Assembly: GCA_011800805.1 (NCBI GenBank)
Contig: MPNW01000716.1
Span: forward strand, 39,558 to 55,723
Direction: 5' to 3'
Length of the DNA: 16,166 nt
Source of the DNA: Hirudo medicinalis
Taxonomy: Eukaryota; Annelida; Clitellata; Hirudinida; Hirudinidae
Part shown: one piece after another, positions 1 through 9,936 of the stretch
Position numbering within the stretch: the stretch's first letter is position 1
Layout of the letters: every line of letters begins with the position of its first letter
Notes under the pieces: generated by a model
What the model saw: the letters and a program-made list of their open reading frames with translations, nothing else
The model's database searches: none
Told to the model about the DNA's origin: nothing
Made by a program: the position numbers and the translations under genes

Positions 1-460
1 GTTTTAAAATTTTTAATTATTGTTTTTTTTTTCTAAATATTTAACATTTATAGTCATTTAAATTTCATTAAATTCACTAGAACTGTAATGTTCTCACTTG
101 CTCTGTCAACCGAAAGAACCAGTGAGTGAGTGAGTGAGTGAATTAAAATATTTATTGTAACTTTTATAAATTGTATTATATTGCACTTGATTTTCAAAAA
201 GATTACGAGCTAACCTGAGTAATTTTTAAATGTTTGATTGTTTGATCCGCCCATCAGTTTTAATACAATTTTATTTTATAATACTTTATGCAGCTAAAAA
301 AATCAGGGATTTCACGCTTTTTGGCTACCAAGTATTTTGCAAAACATTGGTGGACAAAGCAGCCCTAATCGTCTAACTTTCGAAATCGAATAATATAATA
401 CTACTAATAATGTAATATTAATATTAACTACTAATAATATAATATACTACTACTATCAAT
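1..460. other. AT-rich intergenic DNA, no gene seen
   Basis: Very AT-rich sequence with stops in all frames. It contains the GTGA tract and, from about 398, an impure run of ACTACTAATAAT-like units that leads into a pure AAT microsatellite. I see no coding exon, RNA gene or recognisable element. Confidence 0.6.
121..141. repeat. (GTGA)n microsatellite
   Basis: A short perfect tetranucleotide tract with about five units of GTGA. It lies in AT-rich non-coding DNA and no gene signal surrounds it. Confidence 0.85.
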
Positions 461-483
461 AATAATAATAATAATAATAATAA
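460..483. repeat. (AAT)n microsatellite
   Basis: A pure AAT trinucleotide run that follows imperfect ACTACTAAT units. It abuts the putative retroposon tail that begins near 484. Such runs often mark or flank retroposon insertions. Confidence 0.8.
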
Positions 484-843
484 ATATAAACTAGCTTTTT
501 TAAACCGGCTTCGCCAGTCATACATACGTAATCAGTTTTGCTCATATTATACCGTTATCTTTTATGTCCTTCCAATATAGCGGATTGCCCTCAAAGAACT
601 GGATGATTAAACCATGCAGGAGCACAATGCTCCTCGATCTCAGTTGCTCCCGAGTTTAAAACTCGTTTGCGATTTAGGAAAATGTGAAAAGTAGAAAACT
701 TGAAAGTTGAAAATTGAAAATAGCACAGTTGACCTAAGAATGACTTAGAGAATGACGTGTGCAAATTTCAAGTCGCTACCGATCATCGATTGGGAGGAGT
801 TCTTGGGACAGACAGACATACACATTTATATTATAGATTACAG
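484..843 (+). mobile_element. Putative retroposon 3' tail (non-LTR LINE or SINE)
   Basis: This stretch is less AT-rich than its surroundings. It carries the motif style seen at the 3' ends of many arthropod non-LTR retrotransposons and their SINEs: a block GTGTGCAAATTTCAAGTCG at 757-775, then a purine-rich stretch, then GACAGACAGACATACACAT at about 808-826 and a terminal ATTATAGATTA. A 7-bp hairpin (arms AGGAGCA at 618-624 and TGCTCCT at 628-634) lies inside. No reverse transcriptase sequence is visible, so this is a truncated copy or a short element. The 5' limit is a guess placed at the AAT microsatellite. Similarity to the family is from general recall of such tails, not from a search. Confidence 0.45.
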
Positions 844-1205
844 ATATATTAATTCGAATAACCTAATTTTATAACTGCCTCGACGGGAACAAAGTCCGAA
901 TATCCTTCTAAAACAATTTTATTCGTTAATCATGTTAATCATGTTAACGTTCAACGTTAACATTGGCTCATGCACAATATTGCACAATGAAGTTGAAGCA
1001 ATTTAACCAGATTATTTTTTTAAATTTGTTTGAAAGTACACAAAATCAAGACTAAATGTACCGAGAAAACAAAGAAATTAAAGATTCGCTTCAAGGCGAA
1101 CATTTTAATGGCCATTAAACTAATTTGAAAGTGATTAAAACATAGAACAGATCAAAAACAGGGGGAAGTGCATGAGGGAAGCTAAACAATAACAACACAG
1201 CTGTT

Positions 1206-1207
<2 letters not shown>
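844..1207. other. Intergenic DNA without gene signal
   Basis: Apart from the palindrome at 941-963, I see no coding potential, RNA gene or repeat unit in this stretch. Confidence 0.55.
941..963. repeat. 23-nt palindrome
   Basis: Two perfect 11-nt arms (ATGTTAACGTT at 941-951 and its reverse complement at 953-963) flank a single central C. Just upstream, GTTAATCAT is repeated twice in tandem. This may be a hairpin or a symmetric protein-binding site; nothing nearby shows which. Confidence 0.8.
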
Positions 1208-1279
<72 letters not shown>

Positions 1280-1285
1280 NTAATA
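1208..1285. repeat. Long (TAA)n microsatellite with one N
   Basis: About 25 units of a TAA/AAT trinucleotide, with an undetermined base at 1280. Read on the minus strand it gives a poly-leucine frame, which is an artefact of the repeat and not a protein. The N suggests polymorphism or assembly uncertainty in repeat length, so the true copy number may differ from what is shown. Confidence 0.95.
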
Positions 1286-1401
1286 GGAATAATATTGAAA
1301 TAATAAGAGTAATAACATATTAAGAATATAGAAGTATTGATAAAGTAGAATGTTTTTTTTTCCTTTTATTTTTTTATTGAAACACGAAACACAAAACCAA
1401 A

Positions 1402-2640
1402 AAAAAAGCGTCGATTATCCGAACCAGTGACTTTTGGTTTTCGAATATATTAGCAGCACTGTTGCCTCAATCTATAAAGCCTCGTTTAGAATCAGGATCA
1501 AGGGACGTTAATACAAAATTAATGTAGGATCAATGATCAAGTCTGATGAAATTGTCATAAATTGAAGAAAGCATGGAAGACTTCTCTTAATCAATGCCTT
1601 ACGTGGATGAAGCCTTGTGTTGGGGATGAAGGAAAACATTATAAAAAGATTAAATAAATTGCTGAATAAGGAAGAACATGAGAAAAATGATGTAGATGCA
1701 CATGCTGACCTAAGCAAAATTAGAGGCGTGGTTCAGAGAATTCTAGGATCTTCCGAATGAATAATAATAATGCATAAATGTGATTAGAAAATTATATTTG
1801 CTTTCAAACGTTTAATAATGCTCAAATTATGTCTTTTTTGTGTTTCTTTTTATTCGAGGAAAGGAGCACCCGATCAACTGCTTCATCTCAGACAGATAAA
1901 ATTTTTGTCAAAAATCCGGAACTTTTGTGAGTCACAAAGTTCGTCAAAGGATGAAGACATCACCAACCTCAGAATGGACCAACTAACGGATTCAAGTTCC
2001 CAATCAAGAACTATTCTCGGTCTAAAGCAGATGATGGATCTATCGAAGGACACGATTTAAAAGGGACTTAATATTTTATTACCTGACCAGACAAGTTGAT
2101 ATATTTCAATCCCAAGAGCCATATCAATGAGTATGGCTAGTAAGGCATGCAGGTTGAATGAATGGGTCGCGTTCCTGCAAGCGGCGGTAATAGCAGCAGT
2201 CGTTATGTGTCGTGTTCCAGCCCGCAACTCCAGGGAATGCCCTCGGTAGGGGCGCTGTATAAATTATAGAAAGATTAAAAAGTGCCTTCACATCTTATTC
2301 GGATATGTAAAGCACTCAAAAGATCGACTAAATACAAATACTTATTTTACGAAGTCTTTACTAGCACAATTTAAGGAAATAACGAGTGTCTCAACAAATC
2401 AATCAAAATTCTGCGTCAACTGGGTACTCCTAGATTAGTGAAAAAAAATATTGTCTCCCTCCTCAAAAAGTTTATTAAAACTCTGGCAATAGAAGCAAAA
2501 TTAAATCTTCGCTATAAGTAAGATCGCGTTTATTGTAATTTTTCTTATTCTTATGTTCTTTTCTTATTACTGTTCACAAAAATCATTTTCAGAAGCTTTC
2601 ATCTGGTTTGAGTTATGTTTGATTATCCGAACTACCTTCT
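1402..2640 (+). mobile_element. Possible decayed DNA transposon region (pogo/Tigger-like)
   Basis: The 12-mer GATTATCCGAAC occurs twice in the same orientation, near 1414 and 2619. This word resembles the subterminal sequence of pogo/Tigger elements as I recall it. Between the copies, a plus-strand frame near 1571-1655 reads KAWKTSLNQCLTW before a stop. The open frame at 1818-2060 has an acidic segment (CESQSSSKDEDITNLRMDQL) loosely like the C-terminal region of jerky/Tigger transposases. A GC-rich patch at about 2160-2260 stands out from its surroundings. The two 12-mers are direct rather than inverted and no catalytic DDD/E core is visible, so the assignment is weak. An alternative is unrelated intergenic DNA with chance ORFs. 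Confidence 0.25.
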
Positions 2641-4666
2641 AAGGCTTTTAGTACGGATGATAGACTATTGAGAAAATAAAATATTAACAGTAATAGTTAT
2701 TATTATTTATTTAGAATGGACAAAAAGATAATAAATTAATGAATGATAAACAAAAATATATTCGCATGAATATGTGATGATTTAAAAAATAATGACAGAA
2801 AACGAATGATAACAAAAAATCATTTTGAATTGCTTTCTGTTGACTGTTGGGAATTAAAAATCCAGGGAATTACCTTTTTTGCTTCTAAACAAAAGTCAGA
2901 TGGGGGCGTTGGACTGCCCTCCCCCAATGACGCCCTTGTTAACATAGTAGGAAATAAATATCCTGTTTCCTCAGATATTGGAAATGCTGACAGGAAATAA
3001 AGGAGATTGTCATAAATTCGAAAAAAAAAACATGCTAATAATTGTCAGCATGACAAAGGCGATACCATAAAAAATCGAAATTCAAGCAAATATTCTACAT
3101 ATAGCCTCTATGATATGGTGAGTTGTACGATAAGAATAATAACAACATAATCAGAACGCTGAACTATTTACTTATTCATCAAAGACTTGCTTAGCCATCA
3201 GTTCGACTACTTCCATTCTGTGAACTTTCGATAATTTCTTAATTCGACCGCAAAATGTCAGAAATAAACATCTTAATGTGGTCGTAGCAAGAAAAGTGAT
3301 GGTAACAATAATACTGGCTTTCTTAAAGCAGAACTTATTGTCCACTTTTGTTTGCGAGATTCTAAAACTTTTAAAATTCTCGAAATCTTGAGCACAGCAC
3401 GAAAAAAGGAAATTACCAAAGTGCCATTAATTCTCTTCGATTTTATTTTATATATTTTATTATTATAGCTCAAAGAAAGTTTCCCTCCGACGGAACAAGA
3501 AAGAAATCAATTTATCAAATCAAGTATGAGATGTGTGAACTTCGAAGATGAAAGAAATTATCGCGAGAATTTCACATCTCAACCAAAGTGAAATCGAAGT
3601 TTGACTCAACGATTCCTCACATTGAGAGCCATCCAGTTCTTGGTCTTCACTACTTTTAGCACTTAGTCATTTATTTATTGGATTTAAATGGAATCGCTGT
3701 AGTTAGAATATTTTATCTTTATTTATTGAATGTACACGCGCCCAACAAACCCATTGAAATAAATCAATTTTATAAATCCAGTATATGCAAAGGTTTTGTG
3801 ATTAAGATATGTTTCAAGTGGATCTAAGTCTGATTCCACTTTGACGCTGTTTACACCTGTGCGGGCTCCTTAGATATTTAACATCACAGAAACTTTCATG
3901 ATTTTCACGACAGAGTAACATGTGGGTCACTGTGTCTACTCAAGTTCAATTCTTGATGCCAAAAACTCATCAAGCTAAATGATCCACATATATATAATAA
4001 TCGCGACTTTTGCAATAATAACCTATTTAATCTTCACCCAAAATGTTCCAAAGAATGAACTTTATCTTTCCCTATAAAACGATTAAGAAGCTAGACTCAA
4101 ATTTATGATTTTTTTTTAGAAGAAACAAAATCTTGAATTTCCTTTGATTGGTAAAAACTGAATCCTTTTCATGATTTCGAAGTAGAATGCATCAACCTAA
4201 TTGTGACGGAGATGCACAGATGACGTTATGATAAACAATTAAGAAATTATTTAGAACGTTTATTCATTTTCCACGTTACAGTCGATGAGAGATTCGAGAA
4301 ACAATGTTGGACCTCAAACTTTTTTTTATGTTAATGTGATAAAGTAAATTTCTGGAAAAGTTTAGAAAAACAAAGTGCTTTATGGTCCATGGGGAGGTCA
4401 AAAGTTGTCTTGTATTCATGACTTATTCCCCAGGTGCGTGGAATTCCCATGGCCCATTTATGGCCCTGAAACAATAGTTTTACTAAGGAATCGAGTAATT
4501 TTTTAAATACATTTGAAACATTGGGTTAGAAATATTAATTAACTAATGATTGGCCAAATGCATCAGCAAACCAAATTGCATAGTTACCCATGGACAACAA
4601 TGGACGAAAGGCGATGTTGGGTCTCCGAGTTGGATCGAACGATTTAGTACATTCTGCGAATGGGAC
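2641..4666. other. Gene-poor region upstream of the glycosyltransferase-like gene
   Basis: I see no convincing coding exon on either strand; the open frames at 2806-3000 (+) and 3273-3473 (-) have no recognisable motif. An 8-bp inverted pair (GAGATGTG near 3527, CACATCTC near 3573) is the clearest structure. Near 4386-4457 an imperfect pair, GGTCCATGGGGA and TTCCCATGGCCC, lies about 55 nt apart. The distal part must contain the promoter and 5' UTR of the gene that starts at 4667, but I cannot point to a TATA box with confidence. Confidence 0.5.
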
Positions 4667-6781
4667 ATGTACTCTAACCAAAAACTGTTCATAATTTTCT
4701 GTTTCTCACTTGGTTTAGTAATACTGTTTATGATAAGCGTCACTCCAAATGATCACAACATTAAAATTCATGGCTTTAATAACAAGCAAAGAACAAGCAA
4801 ACTAAAATTTCAAGCGAGATACAATGAAAAACAAGCTCGATTGAATATTGCCATAGGGTGCGCTATAACAAGTCACGGAGAGCACTTAACCACTGATAAC
4901 ATAGCACAGAAGTTGCCTCTTCTCAAATCATTAACGCCGACTTTTTGCAACACAGCCAGTAATGGCTTTAACTACTATTTCTACGTTTCTTATGATATAA
5001 GCGATCCATGTTTCAACAAGGAGGAGTACATATCTTCCATTCATAAAGCATTTCAAGATTTGGTACAAGAATACTGTCCTGTTAATAGTAATGTTTCATT
5101 GTACTTTGTGAGATGTAGCCACAATAAAAATCCTGCTTGGGCTCAGAATGATGCCATGATGGAAGCTTATTTGGACCACATGGATTATTATTACAGGTCA
5201 TATTAAGTGTCCTGTTGAAAATTATTTTAATTGATGGAAATTAATTATTTCATTCGATGTTTTAATATTAATAATAAATTATATTAATAATATTAATAAT
5301 TTACTAATCTGGCTTCTAAATCTAATTATCTAACATTTTTGAATGATGACCACTGATTTTAAAATGAGCTATTTTTTACAGGGTGAATGATGACACCAGG
5401 ATGTTGACTCCAGGATGGACAGAAATTTACATAGAGAGCCTTAAGGTAGTTCCACCAATACTTTTAATAGCAACAAATGAAACTTTTGGACAATCTTAAT
5501 GCAGTCATTTGATCCACCAAATATTGGAGTTGTGGGACCCAAGCACAGAGGTGGCAATGAAGGAATTTTGACCTATGACTTTGTCCACAGGATACACATC
5601 GATATTTTTGGTTCTTTGCTTTTCTTGATTCAATTTTTTGCATGACAGTGACAGATCCCTCTCTTTGATTAGGCACATACTACCCACGAGAGTTCACAGA
5701 TTGGTGGGCAGACAACTGGATAAGTTCAATTTATGGTGAAAGTCGAACATTGAAATTACCCAGCGTCAAACTCATTCACACGAGTGAAGTCGGCACAAGA
5801 TACAACATCAGACCAGATAAGGATAAATTCTTAAAAAGACAGATCAGTGATGATCAGATGGTCCTCAAAAGGTTAATCTAGCATAATTAAGCCACTAATT
5901 ATTCTTAATAATTGATTTATCATGTTTTTCATGTAAACATTAACTAGGTCAAAACTAATTAAATGGTATTTAGATTTCTCAAAATGAAAGAAATGCATGT
6001 GAAACCATCAAAGAAGAAATTGGTCATTTCAATGTCCCTCTGGGGATCAAAGACTCGATACACCTACGGAGCCCTCAGGAATGCCCAACTTTGGCCGATT
6101 TACTTTCCCGGATGGACTCTCCGAATTTACGCGGAAAAATCACGCGAGGCTGGAAGCACTTCTTTTCCTCCCGTTGACAATCGTCTACTCCTCAAATTGA
6201 AGAAATTGGATGTTGAAATAATTCTTGTGGACCACCATGATTCACTCATTCCACCAATGATGTGGAGATTTTTGGTTGCTGACGACGATTCTCTGGATGC
6301 CTTTATCGTTCGAGATGCGGACTGCCGGTTAAGCGATAGAGATGCAGCTGCCATTTCTGATTGGCTCGAAAATTCTGGATCCCCTTTCCATTGTGCCAGG
6401 GATCATCCAAGCCATATGGGATATGCTGTATTGGGGGGCCTATGGGGTGGGAAGCCAAAGGAAATGAAGAAAATGTTGAATAAATCCTGGCATGACATGA
6501 TGATGGGTCTGAGAACAGATTATTCTCAAGACATGGTTTTTCTCAATTCTCATATTTGGCCTATTTTTAAAGAGCAGGCTATCTGCCATGACAGCTTCTC
6601 ATGCACAAAGTGGCCTAATTCAAGACCTTTTCCAACACCTAGAATAGGGACTGAACACTTAGGTCAGGTTCATGATGCTTTTGGTAATGTCAAAGATGAT
6701 GATGTTCTGGCCTTATTAGACAAACCTGTAGCAAAAGAATGCCTACCATTGAAGCATTCAGAACCTCGAGATCCAAAATAA
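4667..6781 (+). CDS. Type II membrane protein with two tandem glycosyltransferase-like domains, 568 aa
   Basis: Model: exons 4667-5196, 5382-5445, 5505-5610, 5673-5871 and 5974-6781, with introns of 185, 59, 62 and 102 bp, all GT-AG. Coding length is 1707 nt and every split codon is consistent. I chose the ATG at 4667 because it gives a short polar N-terminus and then a single hydrophobic segment (about residues 7-24, KLFIIFCFSLGLVILFMISV), the usual signal anchor of Golgi type II enzymes; the frame is open further upstream but without an ATG. Domain one (about 60-290) has NDDTRMLTPGW (N at 179), a candidate DxD-like metal site, then VVGP and DFVHR. Domain two (about 312-568) has SLWGSKTRYTYGALRN, a clear DAD at 414-416, then RDHPSH and GGLWGG. 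The DAD and fold-like pattern suggest a GT-A nucleotide-sugar transferase, which is inference; donor and acceptor are unknown. An N-glycosylation sequon (NVS) precedes the first motif. The first donor (gtcata) is weak. The gene is convergent with SmB. Confidence 0.8.
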
Positions 6782-6782
6782 A
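6777..6782 (+). terminator. AATAAA overlapping the stop codon
   Basis: A canonical polyadenylation hexamer overlaps the TAA stop of the glycosyltransferase-like gene. Using it would give an extremely short 3' UTR. The hexamer at 7085 is the more ordinary candidate. Confidence 0.3.
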
Positions 6783-7084
6783 TATTCTGTTTTGCAAATG
6801 CCTTTCTATAGCCACAGAGTCTCACACTGAGTTATGATTCATCGTTGACCATGTGACTTCCTCTTCATTGTGTTGCTATGCTCTAAAACAGATACAGATT
6901 TAGCGGAAGCAACCGCTCGCTTTTCCGTCGAGCTGAAATAAGGTCACCCATTCCTATCTCTGTTGAACAAATTTTCTTTTCAGAAATATGTATTTTCATA
7001 CTTGGATCAACCCCTTAATTTTGTGATAACTATGCAAATGATTCTATACTTGCTTGGGGTAACAACAATAGTAAATCATGGTCA

Positions 7085-7090
7085 AATAAA
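7085..7090 (+). terminator. Candidate polyadenylation signal of the glycosyltransferase-like gene
   Basis: A plus-strand AATAAA about 300 nt after the stop codon at 6781, giving a plausible 3' UTR length. The interval 6782-7084 shows no coding signal. Confidence 0.4.
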
Positions 7091-7469
7091 GAAATTTTTA
7101 CCAAATGTTGCAGACATTATTTAGTCATTACATCAATAATCCCAAATAACAAATTTGGTAAGATTGGGGCAAAACACCCTGAAGCACAAATACTGAATGA
7201 TGTAGGTTCCTATCCTGTCTAATACAAACTCGTGGCATCCTAACCCCTACTAAGAATTGGAGCTTCCTGCTGCAATGACTTAATAATTCTAGAGTACCCC
7301 AAAATCATGCTCATACACATTCTTACGAATTGATTAAATAAAATTAAGTCCGCATCACTTCTGCAGGGAGCTCCACGTAGAGACTGTTTATTCAATTGGC
7401 GACTAACACAAATTTTCCCACCCCAATAAATTTTAATGTTTACTTTTTCAAGAGATGAGCTAACTAAAA

Positions 7470-7475
7470 TTTATT
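7470..7475 (-). terminator. SmB: Candidate polyadenylation signal of SmB
   Basis: A minus-strand AATAAA (TTTATT on plus) about 100 nt downstream of the SmB stop. If it and the hexamer at 7085 are both used, the two convergent transcripts end less than 400 bp apart. The region between holds no recognisable gene. Confidence 0.45.
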
Positions 7476-7575
7476 TCAAAACATCGTTTATCCCATTATT
7501 TCTGCACAATGGTTCTTATGGTTCATATCTGATGTATTGTAACAAAGAGCAACATAGCTACAGTTAAACAAATTC

Positions 7576-8273
7576 TTAAAATGGCCTTGGTGGAGGTGCA
7601 CCTCTCATCATTCCAGGGGGTGGAGGGCCTCTCATGGCACCCACAGGTGGTGGGGGTCCCCTCATCTGGGGCGGCGGCATGCCCGGTCGCACTTGAGGCT
7701 GCATGATCTGAGTTGGTGGCATTCCTACACCTCTTGCAGGACCTCCGAGACCTGGGGCAGGACCGGCACTCAACGTCGGGATGCCCCTACCAGCAGCTCT
7801 TCCAACACCGGGTCCACCTACTGCGCCAGGGATGGGTACTCTGGCCAAGCCTTCTTGCTGTCATAATAAAACATATGATGCATTTAGATAATACTCATTA
7901 ATCTGATATTATGCAATGAAATGTTGTATGAAGCTGGATCTACTTACCTCTGGTGGTGGTGGTCCATCAACAGTCATGGAGACAAGGGATTCACCCCTCA
8001 AGAGCACCAAACCCAAAGTTCTCTTCTCTTCTTTGTCTGCAGACTTATTCTTGGGTTTAATCTTCCTGAACTCATCACAATCTCCCAGGATGACATTCAT
8101 ATGCTTGTCAAATGCCTTGAATGTCCCTGAAAAAATAGTGATTTAGTTATATATCACTTGAAAACAACGTGGTGCAGACAAACCAACTTACCAATGAAAA
8201 CCCTTCCATCTTGCAATGTGCATCTCATCCTATAGTTGATATGCTGCAACATCTTGGAACTTTTTCCTGCCAT
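7576..8273 (-). CDS. SmB: Small nuclear ribonucleoprotein-associated protein B (SmB), 180 aa
   Basis: SmB is a core subunit of the heptameric Sm ring that assembles on U1, U2, U4 and U5 snRNAs and acts in pre-mRNA splicing in the nucleus. Model on the minus strand: exons 8273-8192, 8126-7948 and 7857-7576, with GT-AG introns of 65 and 90 bp; coding length is 543 nt with consistent phases. The Sm fold covers about residues 1-88: the start [18 protein letters not shown] and then [18 protein letters not shown] form the Sm1 motif, and [18 protein letters not shown] forms Sm2. The tail begins with ARVPIPG and RAAGRGIP and ends in proline-rich PPPPGM-type repeats ([19 protein letters not shown]), as in animal SmB/SmN, where they bind WW and GYF domain splicing factors. 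It is somewhat shorter than vertebrate SmB because the tail is short. The translation start directly follows a 3' splice site. Function is secure by family resemblance. Confidence 0.96.
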
Positions 8274-8710
8274 CTGCAATTATTTATGTAAATCTATCAT
8301 GAGTTTAAGATATCTGACCTGAGTCATTCACAGCAATTTTTGTATTCCAGCATCTCATGCAATAGGTTGTCGTTGTAAGCTAGTTCATATATCTTGTTGG
8401 CTCAAAGATATTTTTTTTTAAATACTTAATTCACAAAGGAACCCAGTGCAAAATTTAATGGAATATACTACAATAAAGATTTCAGAATGCAACATCCAAA
8501 TGCTTCTCAGAAACGAAAGTTTGATATTTGGTAAGTATGAAAGAAAATAATGCTTTATCACTAAAAATAACTTAGAATTGCACAAGTACCGAAAGAGACG
8601 AACGAGCGATATTACTTGCAATATCAAAAAATCGCGACTCAGTAAGAAATAAATTCAGGAATCGCAAATCCTCACGATAAAAAAAAAGAAGAATTTGTAT
8701 AGAAATTCAC

Positions 8711-8790
8711 CTTGATGGTTGTTGACGGCAAACAAGAACAAGCAAAAATAATTCAGAGATCCCGGCAAAACAGCACCAAGCGGAAACCAA
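8711..8790 (-). other. SmB: SmB 5' UTR exon (3' edge defined, 5' edge approximate)
   Basis: On the minus strand, CATCAAG|GTGAAT at 8711/8710 makes a good donor, and the matching acceptor TTGCAG ends at 8274 directly before the ATG. This implies a non-coding first exon and a 437-bp intron (8274-8710) within the 5' UTR. The transcription start is not visible in the sequence; 8790 is only an estimate. I looked for a C/D snoRNA in the intron and saw no convincing C and D box pair. Confidence 0.55.
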
Positions 8791-8799
8791 GAACGTAGT

Positions 8800-9880
8800 T
8801 TATTTTATTTTGAGCGTTGTTAAAGAGCAATTGAATATAACTGAAGATATTGAATTTTATTTATATCTATCTGCATTAAATTTAATAAAATTTTAAATGT
8901 TAAATAAATTTTTATTTTTGATGTACTACTGTAATTGATTAAGTTATCTGATGCGTTTGTTCTTATCAATGTCACGTTAATGTCTAGAAAACACATCTCC
9001 ACTACGTGCTTTGCTTGCAATCTTTTATAGTTATCAAGTAGAATTTTATTTTTCCATCTGAATGTAGATATCAATAATGAAGGAGGGCATTGTTGGTTGT
9101 TGTTTTTAATTGATTGCTGAACATATTGGGGATACGAATGGGATCGATCTGGTAACCCTCGATCTCTTGCAGACCTTAAAAGCTAGAATTTTGATTTTGA
9201 AGAGAGACTGCAAAAAAAATCTTAAAATTTCGTAAGTAAAACTTAAGAGCGGTAACTCACTTCACGTCATTTCCATCCGATGACTGTTTCACAGAAATTC
9301 AGATTTTACAAGTAGGAATCTGATGTGCTATAATTTTATAAAAAAACGTAATTTAAATATCTTAAACATTTTAACTCAGAGATTTTGTCGGGACCGGGGT
9401 TACCGATTGGTCTCTAATTAAATGGTTACCTAAGTGGTTTAGTGGAACATGGATAACATTGTGATATCATTAGACTGGATTTGATAAATGTAATGTCAAA
9501 TTTGTAAGTTATGATCGAAAACATCAACACTGTTTTTTTTTATTTGCTGATTAACTTATTTTTTAAAGCAATTATTAAAAATCATTTAAAATAAGTTTCA
9601 TTTATTTGACACACTTCACTTTAAATTGGAAACATCATAAATTAAAGGGATGGTAGATTCGACAAAGATGCTATGAAATCGTTTGAATTGGTCGCTATTC
9701 ACAAAAGGAGGCTAAATTACTCGAAATTCTAAAAAAAAAAATGAGCTCCTTGCAATTATTTTATCACTTCAATTAGACTAATATCTGAACTGCGCAAAAA
9801 AATCACAACTGCTTACTTTTTGATTGATGTTCAACAGTTGTCCCATCAATTACATATTTTCTACGCATCCTTCTTCACTC
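8800..9880. other. Intergenic region between divergent SmB and fibrinogen-related genes
   Basis: No protein-coding exon is apparent; the minus-strand open frame at 8820-9074 has low-complexity AT-driven composition. The promoter of SmB should lie at its left end. At 9435-9445 the sequence TGGTTTAGTGG matches the tRNA/SINE box A consensus exactly, and a degenerate box B-like GATTTGATAA follows about 43 nt later, so a decayed tRNA-derived SINE is possible. A second B-box-like word lies on the minus strand at 9140-9150. Confidence 0.45.
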
Positions 9881-9882
9881 CT

Positions 9883-9889
9883 TTATAAG
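9883..9889 (+). promoter_or_regulatory. TATA-like box of the fibrinogen-related gene
   Basis: TTATAAG lies 54 nt upstream of the ATG at 9937. With the usual spacing of about 30 nt, transcription would begin near 9914, leaving a 5' UTR of roughly 20-25 nt. No other TATA-like word sits in a better position. Confidence 0.45.
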
Positions 9890-9936
9890 GCATTTGAACA
9901 ACAACTCTGTATTTGTTAAAATTCAGAACGTTCAAC

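Noticed and set aside
1115..1318. Minus-strand poly-leucine open frame
   Set aside because: It is the translation of the (TAA)n microsatellite and contains an N; there is no gene context.
2806..3000. Plus-strand 64-aa open frame
   Set aside because: It has no motif, splice context or composition that sets it apart from chance ORFs.
4550..4666. Upstream in-frame extension of the glycosyltransferase-like protein
   Set aside because: It would begin at TTG, not ATG, and would push the signal anchor about 45 residues inward; the ATG at 4667 gives the ordinary type II layout.
5464..5687. Two minus-strand open frames
   Set aside because: They are antisense shadows of exons 3-4 and introns of the glycosyltransferase-like gene.
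6127..6354. Minus-strand 75-aa open frame
   Set aside because: It is antisense to the second domain of the glycosyltransferase-like gene and has no motif.
7713..8146. Plus-strand open frames
   Set aside because: They are antisense to SmB exons, whose protein is clearly recognisable on the other strand.
8274..8710. Intronic C/D snoRNA in the SmB 5' UTR intron
   Set aside because: Only isolated CTGA words and one imperfect C box-like word were seen, with no paired terminal stem.
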